Assembly: GCF_963082655.1 (NCBI RefSeq)
Contig: NC_081553.1
Span: forward strand, 38,589,205-38,653,204
Source of the DNA: Stomoxys calcitrans
Lineage: Eukaryota > Arthropoda > Insecta > Diptera > Muscidae
Reading direction: 5' to 3'
DNA: 64,000 nt
The notes beneath the pieces were generated by a model, which ran no database searches, was not told the DNA's origin, and was given only the letters and a program-made list of their open reading frames with translations. Made by a program: the position numbers and the translations under genes. Every line of letters starts with the position of its first letter. Position 1 is the stretch's first letter. Shown here in pieces: positions 23,086 through 37,128 of this stretch.

Positions 23086-23700
23086 TGTAAGGCAAAAATC
23101 ATAAAATTTTACAATTTTTATTTGTTTCTCTTGTACTATTTTCTTTTTTCATTATTTCAAATCCTTTGATTTTTTTTTACTTATTAGCAAAAAAATACGA
23201 ATTAACACAAAAAAATGATTGGTGAATGATTGACTACTTTATAAATTTTTTCTCAAATTTTCAAATATTTTAAATTAATTTCAATTTTCTTACCTCCCTC
23301 AACATTTCCAATTTTTGGAATTTTTTCATATTTTTGATTTAATGTTAAATTTTTTTTTTAATTTTTAAATTTTTTTTATATTTTTTTTAAATTTTTTTTA
23401 TAGTTTTTTTTTAATTATTTTTTTTTTTTTTTTATTTTTGGTTTTTCATTTTTTTTTTTAATTTTTCTCATATTTTCTCAATTTTTGCAAGACATTTGTA
23501 TATTTTTAGATTTTTTGCAATTTTTTTAAATTTAAAAAAAATAAAAAAATTATATTTTTTGCTTATATTATTTTTTTCCTATTATTTTATCTAGTTTTTT
23601 ATAAATATTTTTTCCATTTTTTATTTATTTTTTTTTTCATTAATTTATCTCTTAACTCCCATAACCTAATTTGTGTCCTTCCTTGTCACCTTCAATAAAA
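23086..23700. other. T-rich low-complexity tract
   Basis: Mostly T with interspersed A ('tttttttaatttttaaattt' type text), densest at 23340-23470. It follows immediately after the SINE-derived array. No gene. Confidence 0.6.
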
Positions 23701-26184
23701 ATTATACAAAAAAGAAACTCCTTCTTTAAATACCCCCAAAAACAAATTGTTTTATTTCACACAATATTTTAGGCGATTTTTATAACATTTAAACATGACT
23801 TTATTTCCTTTATGGATTTTTTTTTTTGGTAAGGTGGGGGAACTTTATCTCCCTCTCTCTTTCCATACAAAAAAAAACGAAAAACATTTTTTCTGCTGTC
23901 ATTTGAGTCCAACAACCAACCAACGAAATAAAAACATGTTGAAACTAAATTGTTTTAACATGCCTTAAAAATTAAGTGTCTAACACCAACAAGGCGGTGG
24001 CGGCAGTGTCCCAGAGTAGAAGAAGAAAAAACAAAACCTGAATTGAAAAAGAAAAATCAAATAGCCAAATAATATGGGAGTGTACAAAACATTTGTCTTG
24101 GCCAACTAACAAAATGAAGTAAATCAAAAAAAAAAATCAGAAAAAAGGCATTAAGGTTTGGAAAACCAAAAAACCAGACACATTTTTTTCCGAGGTTAGG
24201 GAGTTAGTAAAAAGGGCAGAGCCGTTTACACCCTTAATTTAAAGAGATTTGAATGTTCAGTCTTGTGAAAGACGTAATTTCTTTGATAACAAGCCAAAGG
24301 AATTTCATTAGAGAAATTTCAAAAATTTTCCCAACAAATATGGTGTTCATATTCAACACTTCAAACATTAGAAGAATCTAAAGTTGTGCCTTTATTCTCT
24401 GCATATGTAGCATGTTTTTTTCTCTATATATATCTACCTCATAATAGTTGTATGGTTTTCACTTGCAGTTTGTTTTGGGTTGGCGAAAACAAATGTTGCA
24501 TATAACCTTTAAAAGCAAATTGTTGCTTTATGGCAAAACCACTCTAAACTGTCTGTAAATGTGTCTGGTTTTAGACAAAACACTACTACGGGTACTCATA
24601 TATATATATATATGGAAAACCATATCCTTTGCCATATATATATATACCAATTGCAATGACCTAGGCCAGATCATAGCCGCTGCTGTTCTCAACATATGTA
24701 TCCCATATGGAGTATGGCTACATATGTATTTAGCGGGGTGTGTGTGGCGACTTTTGCAATTTAACCAAAGTGCATTTCCAGCAACATTTGCATTTAGGCA
24801 CACATATACACATTTTGCTATGTCCATGTGTATGTGTGCAACCAGATAAAATGGTTTTCATGCAATTTTTATCATGTGGCTGCAAAAGCCTTGCTACCTT
24901 CATCTGTGGGGCTGCAGGAAATTCACACAAACGCATGCAGACTCCCAAACCGAAAAGAGTTGGACAGCGGCGACCTACAAAGGCCCCATTTTCGGTAGAC
25001 ATGTAGCAAAAAAAAACCTACATTCCAAAAACATTCATTGTCACTTTATATAACACCCCCAATTGGGCCCCTCTAAAACCCCAGCATAGTCCCAAGCCGG
25101 CTAAAACCATTGTTGCCATTGCTGACCATAGTTTTAGCAAAAACTCATTCATGTGATTGAGTGTGTGTGTGTGTGTGAGTGTGTGTTGTAGGAGGCATTG
25201 TTTTGTAGTGCATATATTTGAATATTGCCACAAAATTGCAAACAATTCGCAATATTGCAGCAGCAGCAGCAACAACTAGAATTTTTCCCAAAATATCATC
25301 CACCCCTATCACCACAACACCAATGGTCAAGTTTTGTTTTTCTATTTCAAGTTCATGTTGTTTGTAGTTTTTTGTTTTCTATTTTTCTTGGGGGGTTTTT
25401 GTGAGCCAAAATTCTAGACCATAGAAAAGTAGGCTTTTGTTTTTGTATTTTTGCAGAATGCATATAAAAATGAATTATTTGTTTATAAGTAAAATATGTT
25501 TTCTGCATAGTTTTGTTGCTGTTGCTGTTGCTTCAGTTATACATACATGCTGTTGTTGATATAATGTTGTTGATAAAACAGCTTTTCTATGACCATGCCA
25601 CACCATGAGGAAAATATGGCTGGGAACACCAGCACTGGCACCAGCTACAAAACAAAAACCGGGAGCTTACATATTTGTGTTATGTTTGTTTTTAGATGAA
25701 AGTGATTAAATGATTTATGACATCAAATGGCTTTTGAGGTCTGTTTAGGCTTTGTCAGGGCTTTTCCTTAAGGCCTATCAGGCATGGTTAAGGGTGTCTA
25801 GTTGCAATGCCGTTTAAAGAAAAAAACAAAAACAGGAATTTAAAAGGTAGGAAAAGAAAAGTTTAAAGAATAAAACTTTAATGAAAGTAAGAAAATTATA
25901 ACATAAAAAATAAATGAACGTGAAATGGGGAAAAACGATTTAAATAAAAGGTTTAACTACCAATATTAGAAAACAAAATAAACAAAATAATCAAAAAATG
26001 TAACTTGGCTTTTCAGTTTTCTTCAAAATGGAAAATCTCTTTCAAAATCCTTTGAATCTATAACAGCAATGTCAAAACATTCGCAAAGTTTTCAAGCATT
26101 TGCCTTTGTAAAATAGTTAACAACTATCATTCTTGTGCTTTAGTCTTATTTTGGAAAAATGTAATAAAATTTAGCAATTTTTGC
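23701..26184. other. Gene-free intron sequence with microsatellites
   Basis: A (TA)n run sits at about 24599-24612 and a second at about 24638-24648. (TG)n is at about 25160-25187. CAG/CAA runs are at 25256-25276 and GTT/GCT runs near 25515-25535. Overlapping frames on both strands at 24528-25330 are chance frames over these. No transposon or gene recognised. Confidence 0.5.
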
Positions 26185-27910
26185 TTGAGCAACATGTTGC
26201 AGCAACAATGTTGCAAAGACAAAATAAAAAAAACTTTGTATACATTTTATTTTCTCCTAGAAATTTGCAAATGTTTTCAAGCAATTCCTTTCCTCTTTAC
26301 CTTATTTAGCAATTTTTGCTTGAGCAACATGTTGCTGCAACAATGTCGCAAAGACAAAATTAAAAAAAAAAATTGGATTAAATTTTTTTCTACTGGAAAT
26401 TTGCAAATGTTTTCAAGAAATTTCTTTCCTCTTTGCCTTATTTATCAAAAATCAAGCAAACTTTGGAAATTTTTAGGTTTTTGATTTGGCAACAAGTTGC
26501 TTCAACAATGTTGCTAGGACAAAAGAACTAAAAAAAGGACAAAAAAAGAACAAAAGAAAAAAAACTCTTTTCGCAAATGTTCCTGCACAAATGTTTTCCA
26601 AAACTGCATTTTATGCTAGCCTGATATATCAATAATCATGCACAATTTGGAAATTTTACATTTTTGCTTTAGCAACATGTGACTACAACAATGTTGCTAA
26701 GACAAAAGAACTTAAATCTATGCTAAAACTCGTATGCCCTTGGTAATAAGGAAGTGTTTTTCAAAATATTTCTTTTCTACTGGTCTTATTTTTCAAAAGT
26801 CTTGCATAATCTAGAAATTTTCGCCTTAGCAACATTTTCATGCAACATTATTGCAGGTCAAGTATGAAAAATTTTTCGAAAAATATTATTTTAGCTTTAT
26901 TTTAAGCTTAATGCAGTGTTTTAATTTTTGTTTTAAGAATTTGAATTCACCTTAGCATCATGTTGCATCAACATTGTTCCTCAGATAAATTGCACCTAAA
27001 TTAAAAGCAAATGTACATAGTCTTAAAATATTTGGACAAATTTTGCTAGCATAACTTTGCAATGTTAAGAAGTTTTAACAGAAAACAAAATGAATATAGA
27101 TTTTACCATAGTATCAGGTTGCAGCAACATTGTTGCCTAGATGAAACACATCTAAGTTGAATGCAACATGGCTGCAACATTGGATCTGAGGCGGAAGTTG
27201 TTTCAAGATTTCTCTAATTCTTAAAGACACGCCCAATATTATTCATTGACGCCAAATTGTTAATAGTAATGCGATATTTTAAAATTGCATTCCTTAGCAA
27301 CATGTTGCAGCAATATTGTTTCTTAGTTCAATATGACCAAAAGAAGTATAAATAAATGGTTTCAAAGGATTTTTTATTAAAAGCCATATTTTAATATTAA
27401 TTTTCTCCATTTTAAAGGCTTAAGTATTGAAAAAAGAGTTTCATTTCAACGTTGCTATGGCAATTGGATAGATACATATATTGTAAAATGTTTTTCTCAA
27501 AATGCCTAGTTATTGAAGACACTCAAAATTTTTGTTGTTTAACATGAATTGTCAAAATTTGGCTTCCTCTTTCTTAGCAACATGTTTCCGCAACATTGTT
27601 GCTAAGCCCAAATATAACCAAAAGTTATACAAATAACTGGTTTCTAGCGATTGTTGATTAAAGGGCACATTTTAACATTAAATGTCTCCATTTTAAAAGC
27701 TTTATTGGTTTTTAAAGCTTTTTTTGGTTTTTGTAAATATGGCAAAAATTAGATGACAAACATACAAAGTTCTTGTCTCAAAATATTGTCATTTATTTAT
27801 TTTTCATTTTTCCCAGTTTTTGAAGTCACAAAACTATATTTCTTTTGGCATAAATTTGCAAATTTTGGCTTTATCTTGCTTAGCAACATGTTGCCGCAAC
27901 ATTGTTGCTA
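26185..27910 (+). repeat. Box-A array, cluster 1 (GCAACATGTTGC family)
   Basis: About eleven copies of a box made of GCAACATGTTGC, a T/A, then GCAACAATGTTGC. Starts are near 26189, 26323, 26490, 26669, 26827, 26954, 27113, 27160, 27296, 27577 and 27881. Typical spacing is 127-183 bp, about double at the last two steps. Some copies are near perfect (26323, 27881), others are decayed (26827, 26954). Spacers are AT-rich and share only short words such as 'aaagacaaaa' and 'tttttgattaaagg'. Both half-boxes are self-complementary, so the whole box is close to a 27-bp palindrome. Confidence 0.85.
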
Positions 27911-30586
27911 AGGCCAAATATGGCCAAAAGTGATAGAAATAACTAGTTTCAAACGTTTTTTGATTAAAGGACACAATTTAATGTTAATATTCCTCATTCT
28001 AAAAACTTCATTTGGCTGTAAGCCAATAGGAAAAATATTTTGTTTAAATTTTTTTTTTTTTTGATTTTTGTACATTTTTAAAATCAAAAATTCCTTTAAT
28101 TTTCATTAAAATTTATTATAATTTTTAATGTAAGCGCTTTCTTTTCTTTTTTATTTTTTTTTTTATTTTTTTGTTTTAAATGTTTTCTAATTTCTACAAA
28201 ACCTCTAAACAAAAAACCCCCGTAACAAAATTCGCGTGTTAACTACCAGAAATCAAAATGTTCACTTAAGTTCAGTTTGCTACATGTTATACTTCCAATA
28301 TTCTTATGTTAAAGCAACATCGACAACAACAACAAAACGATATTAAATTAAGTTTTTGAACCCAAAAATTTCTAGTTAAGAGAGAAAAAAAACAACAACA
28401 TACAGCAGCAATATACACAAAACAAAATAGAAAAATTTCAACGAATTTAGCTTAATAGGCGAAAAACACGTAACTTCTTGGCGGGTTTTGTGATGTTACA
28501 TATACTACATGGCTCAAGGGATATTGCTGCATACCTACCTACATATGGTTATAAATATAATCAACATATTCATATATACATACGTTTCTAATATAATAGA
28601 TTCGTTGCTATTATGTTACATATATATAGCATACACCTAACAACAAACGTCTAAAAGGTGCTGCGGAAGAAGGAATACCTACCAACTACCTTGAATTACA
28701 CGTGTTTAGGCAAAGGCTAAATTCCTCGCTTTAGCCTCTTTTTTTGGTCTATATAGCCCAGAAATATGAAGTGGGAGTTTGAAGAGGCCTATGATGAATT
28801 TATTCCTCTTCGCCCTGCTTAGACTTTTTACCAATGTTGCTGTTTTGTTAGGAATTTCATGTATGAAAGCTTAAGAATTTTTGTAGTTCCTCTGTTATTT
28901 TTTTTCTTGCCTAGGGTATTATGGCTTTCCCTCCCCCTACCCCTTATGCTGGTGATGGCACAACATACTTGCATAATAATGGGAATTGACGCAGCACCAC
29001 CAACAGCAACAAAAATGTTGCCAACAACATGAATGGCGGACTGGCTGGTGTGGCTCTTCATCATCGTCAGTCCGTCTTTCCGTCCTTTGTATTTAGTTAG
29101 TCTTTCGAAGCTGGCTGGCTGCATGGGGTATGGGTTGTTGTGGTGTTCTGGTTATGAGTTGTTTTGTGATGTTGTCAAAAACATAAACTCTCGCTCCGCA
29201 ACACATCTTCTTAAAAGAACGGTGGGTGGCAAAGCAAGACAAGGGAGAAATAACAATAATGCCTAACCGCCCTCTTTAACAATTTAGCCTTCCCTGCCAG
29301 CTGAGCCAAAAGCATAGTGGGTGGTTGCTGTATTTTGTTAGAGTTTTTTTTTTTTGGCATGGTTATAAGCCCCGAAATCAATAATATTTCTTAAATGTAC
29401 ATATTTCCACACAAGTTTGGTTTTTGGCGGCAGGGGTGTAGTGGGGGAACTGCCTTATTTTTTTTGGAAATAAATCAAAAGCAAAAGGCAAAAGAGAAAA
29501 ACTTGTTTGTTAAAGCTTAGGAATATTCAATTATGTAAATTTAGCAGTTATATTTACACAAGACTTATAACAAAAAATATTCACAAGCAGCCGCCAACCC
29601 ACCATATCCATCCATCTACCACCAAGAAGAAGAAAAAAAACAACAACAACAACATCTAAAGCCATCTATCTATATCAATTTCATTTTCGATATTTCGAAC
29701 CACATTATAGCTGAGGTCATTATCTGCGTGTGTTTGTTTTTTTTTTTCCTACTACTTCGCCTTTTCTTCTACATTTGTGCTTGGTGAGGGAAGAGAGGGG
29801 TATAGGATTTTAAGCGGTTCATATGTTCAAAGGGTCATTGGCTATAATCATTTTAAAAGATTCAAAGCGTCTCCAAAGCTTAACATAAAAACAAGTTTCC
29901 CCTCCCCTCTCTCTCTCTCTCTTTCCTTCCATACCATATGATTGGTTAAGTCCAGAGAGAGGGGGGTTTTTTTAATGTTTTGTTATGAAAATCATATATA
30001 GCTGGACATTTGCCGCTATGCGCCACAACAATGCCGCCTAGCCAAAGAAAACCAGTAATCACGTGTTAAGGTTATTTTTGGGTCTCTTCTAAGAGAGTGG
30101 TTGGAAAAATAAAAAATAGATAATTTTTAAATAATTTCAACATACAACAAAAATGCAAAGAAAAATATACAAATTTTTATATTCATTTGATTTAAGCGAA
30201 AATAAAATTGAAAAAAATTGAGCTAATAAACTACAAAAAAAAAAATTACCATAAATTTTTGTTGGACCTCCCAAAAACAAAAAACATAAAAATAGATACC
30301 TCAAAAAATTTCTCTAAAATCGGGTTTTATAGCAAAGCAACAAAAATTAAAAAAAAATCTGCAAGGCATAATAAAACCAAGGGTTAAAAGTAAACATTTC
30401 AAATTTCATAGCTATAAATTATAGAAAATAAAGGCAAATGCTAAAGGTAGCTGAAAAATTATAACAAAAAAAAGGAAAATGTCAAAAATGTGTAAGAGAC
30501 CCAAAAACAATTTTTTTTTAAACTGAGATTAAGGTTAAGGAATTGATACGCCTTAAATCTAGGCTAATTGTAATGTTTGGGACTCA
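27911..30586. other. Gene-free intron sequence
   Basis: AT-rich with CAA/ACA runs (28318-28340, 29640-29655) and a CT-rich tract near 29895-29925. Frames at 28828-29124 and 29033-29266 overlap on opposite strands, show no domain and are not supported. Confidence 0.5.
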
Positions 30587-32160
30587 GCAACATGTTGCTG
30601 CAACAATGTTGCTGTAGTGTACATTCTGAATTTTTTTGGAAATTTAAATAAAAACTTACAAAATGAGTTTCTTATTAATTTCTGTGTAAAATTTTGTATT
30701 TCAGTCTTAGCAACATGTCGCTGCAACAATGTTGATAGAGTGGGAGACCCAAAAACAATTATTTTCAATTTTTTTTTGGACAAGATAATGATTTAGAATT
30801 TTATATGCCTTAGAGTTTAGTCAAATTGTAATGTTAAGGACTTAGCAACATGTTGCTGCAACAATGTTACTGGAGTGCACATTTCAAAATTTATTGGAAT
30901 TTTAAATAAAAATTTACAAAACTAGTTTCCCATCAAATATATGTGTAAAATATAATATTTCAGTCTTAGCAACACGTAGCTGTAACAATGTTGATAGAGA
31001 TTAAAATTGCTAAAATATTAAAATTATTTTACGATAAGCAAATTTTAGAAAAAATAGAAGAAATTATTCAAAATAAAGCACTTTTCTATTATTTTCTTAC
31101 TGCTTATCAAAAATCTGTATGCAATATTGTATTTTAGTCTTAGCAACATGTAGCTGCAATAATGTTGATAGAGATAAAAATTGCTAAAATATTGAAATTA
31201 TTTTCAGATAAGCAATTCTGAGCCAAAACATAAAAAAATTGAACAAAATAAAGCACTTTTATTTTATTTCAGTTTTAGCAACATGTTGATTGAACAATGT
31301 TGCTAGAACTGAAAATTATTGTTATTGTAAAAATATTCTCATAAGAGAAATTTTCAAAAAATATATATATTTATAAGATTAAGGCATAATAAAGTATTAT
31401 TAAAACAGATTAGAAGTGAAAGAAGAAGAAAACAGTGAAGAAGAAGAATGGAAGTTATAGCAAAATCTAAATAGCTGCAACAATGTTGCTAGATTTGAAA
31501 ATTATTGTTATTGCGGAAATATTCTCAGATTGAAAATTTTCAATAAGTATTAATAAAGAAAGATAATAAAAAATCAAGAAAAATTTCTTATTTCCTTAAT
31601 CCTAGAAATTTGAATCCTAGGTGCTAGAGCTAATTATGGCCATAGTTTCTAGAAACGCATAATTCTAATACATAATTTTTGCCAATTACGTTTTTTTATA
31701 TTCTTGGCAACATATATTTGCTGCATTTTTCTCTCCAAAGTCTTATTTCACATGCTAAATTACCCACAGCATACCTCAAAACGTCTTAAAACACATTTAA
31801 CTCATATTTCCTCTGAAAATCTATATAAACTGCAACCATATCAGCTCTGGCAACATGTTGTTGCAACAATGTTGCTAAAATCAAATATGGTCAAAACTGA
31901 AAAAAAAGATATTTCTACTTGCTTTTATTTTGAAATTTTGCAAAATACACCATTTTAACTTGGGCAACATGTTGCTGCAACAATGTTGCTAAAACCAAAA
32001 CTAGTCAAAATTGCAAGAAAAATTCAAATTTTTTATAAGTTTTAGATTTTTCTAATGGAATTAAAGTAAGAAAGGGCATTTTTAATTGCTTTTGTATGAA
32101 ATTTTGCAAAATACGCCTTTTCAGCTCCAGCAACATGTTGCTGCAACAATGTTGCTACAA
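30587..32160 (+). repeat. Box-A array, cluster 2
   Basis: About eleven copies near 30587, 30708, 30844, 30968, 31142, 31276, 31470 (half), 31706 (weak), 31849, 31963 and 32129. Spacings run 114-194 bp. Copies at 30587, 31963 and 32129 have the complete box: AGCAACATGTTGC or GGCAACATGTTGC, then TGCAACAATGTTGCT. This cluster keeps the longer right half (with the extra A, GCAACAATGTTGC), like cluster 1 and unlike clusters 3-5. Neighbouring copies have similar spacers (for example 30960-31180), showing tandem ancestry. Confidence 0.85.
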
Positions 32161-35100
32161 ACAGAAATGAGCAAAATTGCACAAAACTGAGTTTTTGACT
32201 TTTTTAATAGAATTAAATAATGTTCTCCATACATCTTCGCCTCAAAGCGATTTTTTTTTCTTTACTGTCTTCCTTAACTTCCCCTGGTAAAAAAAAACAA
32301 AAAATTTTCTTTTCAATTTAATTTTAATGAATTTTCTCATTCATTTCATTTTCTCTCTCTACTCTCTGCTCCCCCGGCATTTCCGGTTTCCTGTAATTTC
32401 CTGCCTTAACCATTTTTTCCTTTGCCCAACTAGCCTGACTTCCAAGATTCTTGTAGTTATCTAGGCACTGCAATGCCAGCAACAACAACAACAACAACAA
32501 TGAGAACCAACTAAACTACAAAAATTAGCATAACAACTTTATAGTTTAACTGCTTTTAGACAATCTTTCTTAAAGGCTTTCTTGCTGTGAGTCTTTTTTT
32601 CTTTGTTGGGGGGCCAAGACAAAACAAAACAAAACAAAAAAAAATAAAAAAGCCCCCAAAACCTTTTTGGAGTATTTCAAAGCCCATGTGGGGAGTATAG
32701 ATATATTTAAAAACAATTTTACTTACATATCTACATTTATATAAGAAATGGATGAGGATGAAGTGAAGCATAAAAAAAAACACAACCAGGCAAATGACAA
32801 ATATCTGAGCCGCGACTTTAACCCACAAAACTTGAACAATAAACAACTTGCAGCAACAGCAGCCGTAGTTGTAGCACTAGCAACATTATTGCAGCCAGAC
32901 AAAAAAACGGCCATACGCTTTTTAACTGCACATGGCAGTTGTTGCTGATGGTTTGGTTTTGGCTTTGGCTTTGGTTTTTCTACTTCTTCTTCTTCTTCCT
33001 GGGGTTTGGGGTTTTTTGTTGTTGTTTAAGCTTAGGGGGGATTTTCGTTTCGTTTGCTTAAAAAAAGGCATGTATGTGAAATGAAGTCTTTTGCTAATCT
33101 TGTGTATGTATCTGGAGGACAATATTTTTTTTTTTTCCTTCTACAATTCATTTCATTCTTGGCCTGCTTGCCTGGTTGAATAAAAATTTCAAGCTGGTTT
33201 TAAAAAGGCGGATATTGAGAAAGGTTTGCTGGTGCCGCTGCTGGCCAAACAATAGCCCACTAAAATGGCATTTTTCCCTCCAACAAAGCCTTCATAACAA
33301 TATTGTCTTTGGTAAAAGGAAACAAAAAATAAAACAAATCTGCCAACATTTTATGAGACTTTCGAGGAGACAAAATGAGTATGAGATCCAGCCACTAGGT
33401 ACAAAAAAAAATGTTGCAGGTGGTTTTTTTAAGTATAAATACAAAGATAGGTTTTTTTTAAATATTTCCTCTTTTGTCAAAGAAAAAAAACAGCGGAAAG
33501 CATCTTCTCCACACACTCTCAGGGTATGCTGTTTAAGATTTTAATCATTAACACTTGTTAGGCGAGGGCCCCTCAGCTTAAACAGGAAAGGGCTCTCCAT
33601 TAAAGCCTCTTGTGATCAACAGATAGTGGGGGGGAGTCTTGTGGTGTATGTGTGTGTCATTGTTGACATTTTACATCAATGTGTCAATTGCTGCTTAAGA
33701 CTCGAAACACAATTGTTTGGTTTGGCAAAAAAGATCTTTTCAAATCGATAAAGTGCAAAACGCCTAAACAAAACAGCACAGCTCAACATTACTCATATAA
33801 GCCCCCATATAGAAGGCAGCAAAGGCAGTCAGGGTAGATCTCCTTAACCTGCTGCAAAAGACACGCAGCACGACAGGGACACATCATCATCATCCTCATC
33901 GTCATAGTCATCAACGACATGAACGACAAGCTAAACGAGCCAGGCAGATACTTTAAGCACAGTCAAGACGCCTTTTGACAAAATACCTTTTTGGAAAAGA
34001 GCAATGGACAGAAATCCTCATACAACTATCTGAACATCGACAGCGAAATTTTATATGCAGTGTGAACTCTCAAGTTGAAAAAGTTTTGTATTTTATAAAA
34101 TGATAAAAATCTCCACAATCATCAATGTAGGAATGAACGACCCAACGAACGTTCGCTGTTACCCTCACCCGTATGTATTCGAGGGGCTCAGAGGCCTTTA
34201 GCATGCCAGCCCATGTTGTAAATGTTGGGTGGGAAGGGTATGGGCCCAAGCCGCCTAGCTAGCTATGTGTCTCTCTTTAGACTTGGTTAACATTGTCAAG
34301 CGTAGAGAAAAATGTTTTTTTTTTTTTGCTTTGTTTCTTATGCAGTTAATAAAGTGGCGTTAAAGAAGTGTTTTGGCTTAAAACAACATCGACAAAAAGA
34401 CGTAGTTTAAAACCGTTTAAAAAACTTTTTTCTATAAAAAAAATAGCAGCGTACGACAGACGGACAAGAAACAAAACAAAACAAATCATTTTGTACATTT
34501 CGTATGCAAAAAACGTTAAGACGCTTGAAGTTAAGGCTGTTATTACAAGGTCAAGCTTATTATTTGTGTTGTTGGTGTTGCTGGTGTTGTTGTTCTCCCG
34601 TATAGTAGTTGGAGGTGGTAATGGTATGGCTGGTGCGCCCCTTTCTTACCTTTTTCTGGTGTGTACGCTGTGTATGAGAAAATCATTGTTGACAACGATT
34701 GAAGCGATATGCCAATGTGCTGGCTATAATGTTTTTGTTGTTGTTGTTGTTGCTGTTGATGAGGATGATGATTGTTTGTTCATGATAACTTTTGTGATAA
34801 ATTCACGTTCTCTGTTGTTTTGTGTTTTTTGTCCATAGCTATTATGGGTGACAAGAATTTCATATGGATTTTGTGTGTGGGAACATTTTTTTCAAAGAAA
34901 AATATTTTGACATTCAATCCAAAAAAAAACAAAAATTTAGGGGAAGGGAAAGAAATAGAAAAATATTTAGGCTGTTAAAAAAATAAAAAAAACCTGAAAT
35001 TAAAAAAAAAATATATTAAAACGTATAGCAAAAATAAAAAAAATATTTAAAAATAAAAACAAAATTAAATTGGATTTTTTTAATTAAAAAAAAAAATTAA

Positions 35101-35299
35101 AAACTTAAGAAAACATAAAAACAAAAAAAATTTAAAAATAAAAACAATTAAAGCATTTTTTTAATTTACAAAAAAAGAAATAATTAAATATAAAATAAGC
35201 AGCACTTAAAATTCAATTGTGTTTTTGTATACAAAATCTGAACCAAAAAAATAAATTATAGTTAGCTGAAAGTTACAAAAAAGATATTTTTGTTAGTCC
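32161..35299. other. Gene-free intron sequence
   Basis: Contains CAA runs (32479-32500), GTT/GTTGCTG runs (34560-34590 and 34733-34760) and a long A-rich tract at 34970-35170. Frames at 32556-32948, 33176-33544 and 34368-34838 are made of homopolymer-derived residues and show no domain. No transposon recognised. Confidence 0.5.
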
Positions 35300-36712
35300 A
35301 GCAACATGTTGCTGCAACATGTTTGAAAAGCTTCCGTAGAAAATATTTCAGGGAACATTAACCACATACAAGAACACATCAACAACAAAATGCTCAACAA
35401 CCAAGATTGAGATTAACTTGGTTACGCAACATTTTGCAGCAACATGTATTTTGTATAACAAACGGCCTGTCTCTATCCAAAAAAGGATGTGGCAGAACAC
35501 ATTTTAAAATTACTTCTTAAAGCTTTATTTTGATAAAAAGCTTACGTAAGAATACTGATTTTTTTAATCAAGCAACATGTTGCAGCAACATTTGATTTAT
35601 ATATTACCTATTTCTCCAGATACATACACATACAAGAGTATTGGTATTACATAAAAGGCGTCTTGAAAGATATATTTTGGCATTAGAGTTCCTTACCTAG
35701 GTTTGAGTTACTTTTGTCTACATGTTGCTGCAACATCACATGTTAATATTATAAGCAAAGTTTTTTTTTTAGAATTTCAATGACATGAAATGATTTCAAT
35801 GACAACTTCTTATTCGAATTCCTCTTTGTTAGAATTGGCAATATGTTGCTGCAACATGTTTTGTTTAAAATAATCCGAAAGTTTTTAGAAGAAATTTATA
35901 TATGTCATAAAATTCTCTTGAATTTGGAAAGCAAATTTCAAATTTCCAAACTTTAATCAAATTTTCTCATGTAACAGCTAGCAATATGTTGCTGCAACTT
36001 TTAAAAAACTAATGACAAAATACTTTTTAGAACGTAAAGATAGAGATTTTGCGAAGTTCGGTTAAAAAAATAGTCATAAATTTTATCCTAATTTGAAAAG
36101 CAAAGTTCAAATTTTGAACTTCCTATTAAAAATCCTTTAGGGCATAGTTGGCAACATGTTGCTGGAAAATTTTCTATAATTAATAAATAATTTTTTAAAA
36201 AACTTTTTGTATGGAAAATTATGTTAACTGCAGTTGTTGATATATAACAAATTATTATTTGATACAAAATATGCTTCTTTTGTCAAGCAACATGTTGCAG
36301 AAATATTTCTAAGCTTTTCATCTGGTATGGCTGTTTTAAATTATAAATTCGTTTACATCTCTTAGCTAAAAATCTTATATAAAAAAAAATATCTCCGTTT
36401 GGAAAATAACAGCTTTTATGGCAAATTTTGTAAGCAACATGTTGCTGCAACATTGTTGACAAACTTGAAATATAATTTTCTTTTAAAACAAATGTGTTCA
36501 ATAAATCAATAATTTTCTTTTAAAACATTTAATCAATAGTGTATGTCTAAGGCTAGCAACATGTTGCCGAACCTTATTATGTTTCTCAAAAAATGCACAC
36601 AGTAACTGCTCAATTTTTAAGCTTTTCATAATTTTTTTTTCCCTGAAATAAGTACTATTAATAATAATCCAATATGTAGCTTTTGATCTAGGAACATGTT
36701 GCAGCAACATTA
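35300..36712 (+). repeat. Box-A array, cluster 3, ending 130 bp before hth exon 2
   Basis: Eleven copies near 35301, 35425, 35571, 35717, 35838, 35979, 36150, 36285, 36433, 36555 and 36691. Spacings are 124, 146, 146, 121, 141, 171, 135, 148, 122 and 136, averaging about 139 bp. Most have the short form GCAACATGTTGC plus T/A GCAACAT. Spacers are AT-rich and much more diverged than the boxes. The last box ends about 130 bp upstream of exon 2 (36842), i.e. roughly one further unit. Confidence 0.88.
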
Positions 36713-36841
36713 TGATGTCTCTCAAAATTTTCACACAATAATATTAAAAAAAGAATTTTCTTTGTTTTTGAAAAAAGTTTATCAATTTACAAATCAAATA
36801 TTCATTTCCTTTTTTTTCGTATTTTTTCTCTTTCTCCTTAG

Positions 36842-37128
36842 TATGATGATGGCCTGCATGGCTATGGTATGGATTCGGGTGCTGCAGCAGCTGCCATGTA
36901 TGATCCACATGTTGGTCATCGGCCGCCTGGATTACAAGGCCTACCATCACATCATTCACCACACATGACACATGCTGCTGCAGCAGCGGCCACAGTTGGC
37001 ATGCATGGCTACCACACAGCCGGTGCGGCTGGTGGCCATGGAACACCTAGTCATGTATCACCGGTTGCTAATCATTTAATGGGTGCAATACCCGAAGTAC
37101 ATAAACGTGATAAGGATGCTATATATGA
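36842..37128 (+). CDS. hth: homothorax coding exon 2 (residues 6-101)
   Basis: The acceptor is a long pyrimidine tract ending CTCCTTAG at 36841. The exon encodes YDDGLHGYGMDSGAAAAAMY and continues with a His/Gly/Ala-rich, Pro-containing stretch (residues about 15-85, poly-Ala at AAAAAA). It then reads MGAIPEVHKRDKDAIY and the first two bases (GA) of a Glu codon before the donor GTAAGT at 37129. Length is 287 nt, ending in phase 2, which matches exon 3. The unspliced frame would stop at once (TAA), confirming the donor. This N-terminal segment precedes the MEIS domain that contacts Extradenticle. GC content and codon use are well above the surrounding AT-rich DNA. Box-A clusters lie on both sides. 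Confidence 0.95.

Larger units (their letters stand above)
4406..36841 (+). other. hth: hth intron 1 (about 32.4 kb)
   Basis: The intron starts with GTAAGT at 4406 and ends with a long pyrimidine tract and TCCTTAG at 36841. Both splice phases are 0. It is loaded with SINEs, Helentron-like elements, a MITE, local tandem repeats and three clusters of the GCAACATGTTGC box, listed separately. No other exon could be supported, although small alternative or non-coding exons cannot be excluded without transcript data. Confidence 0.85.

Noticed and set aside
34368..34838. 156-residue plus-strand frame
   Set aside because: Composition comes from GTT/GCT and A-rich runs (poly-Val/Leu, Lys-rich). No domain or conserved motif seen.
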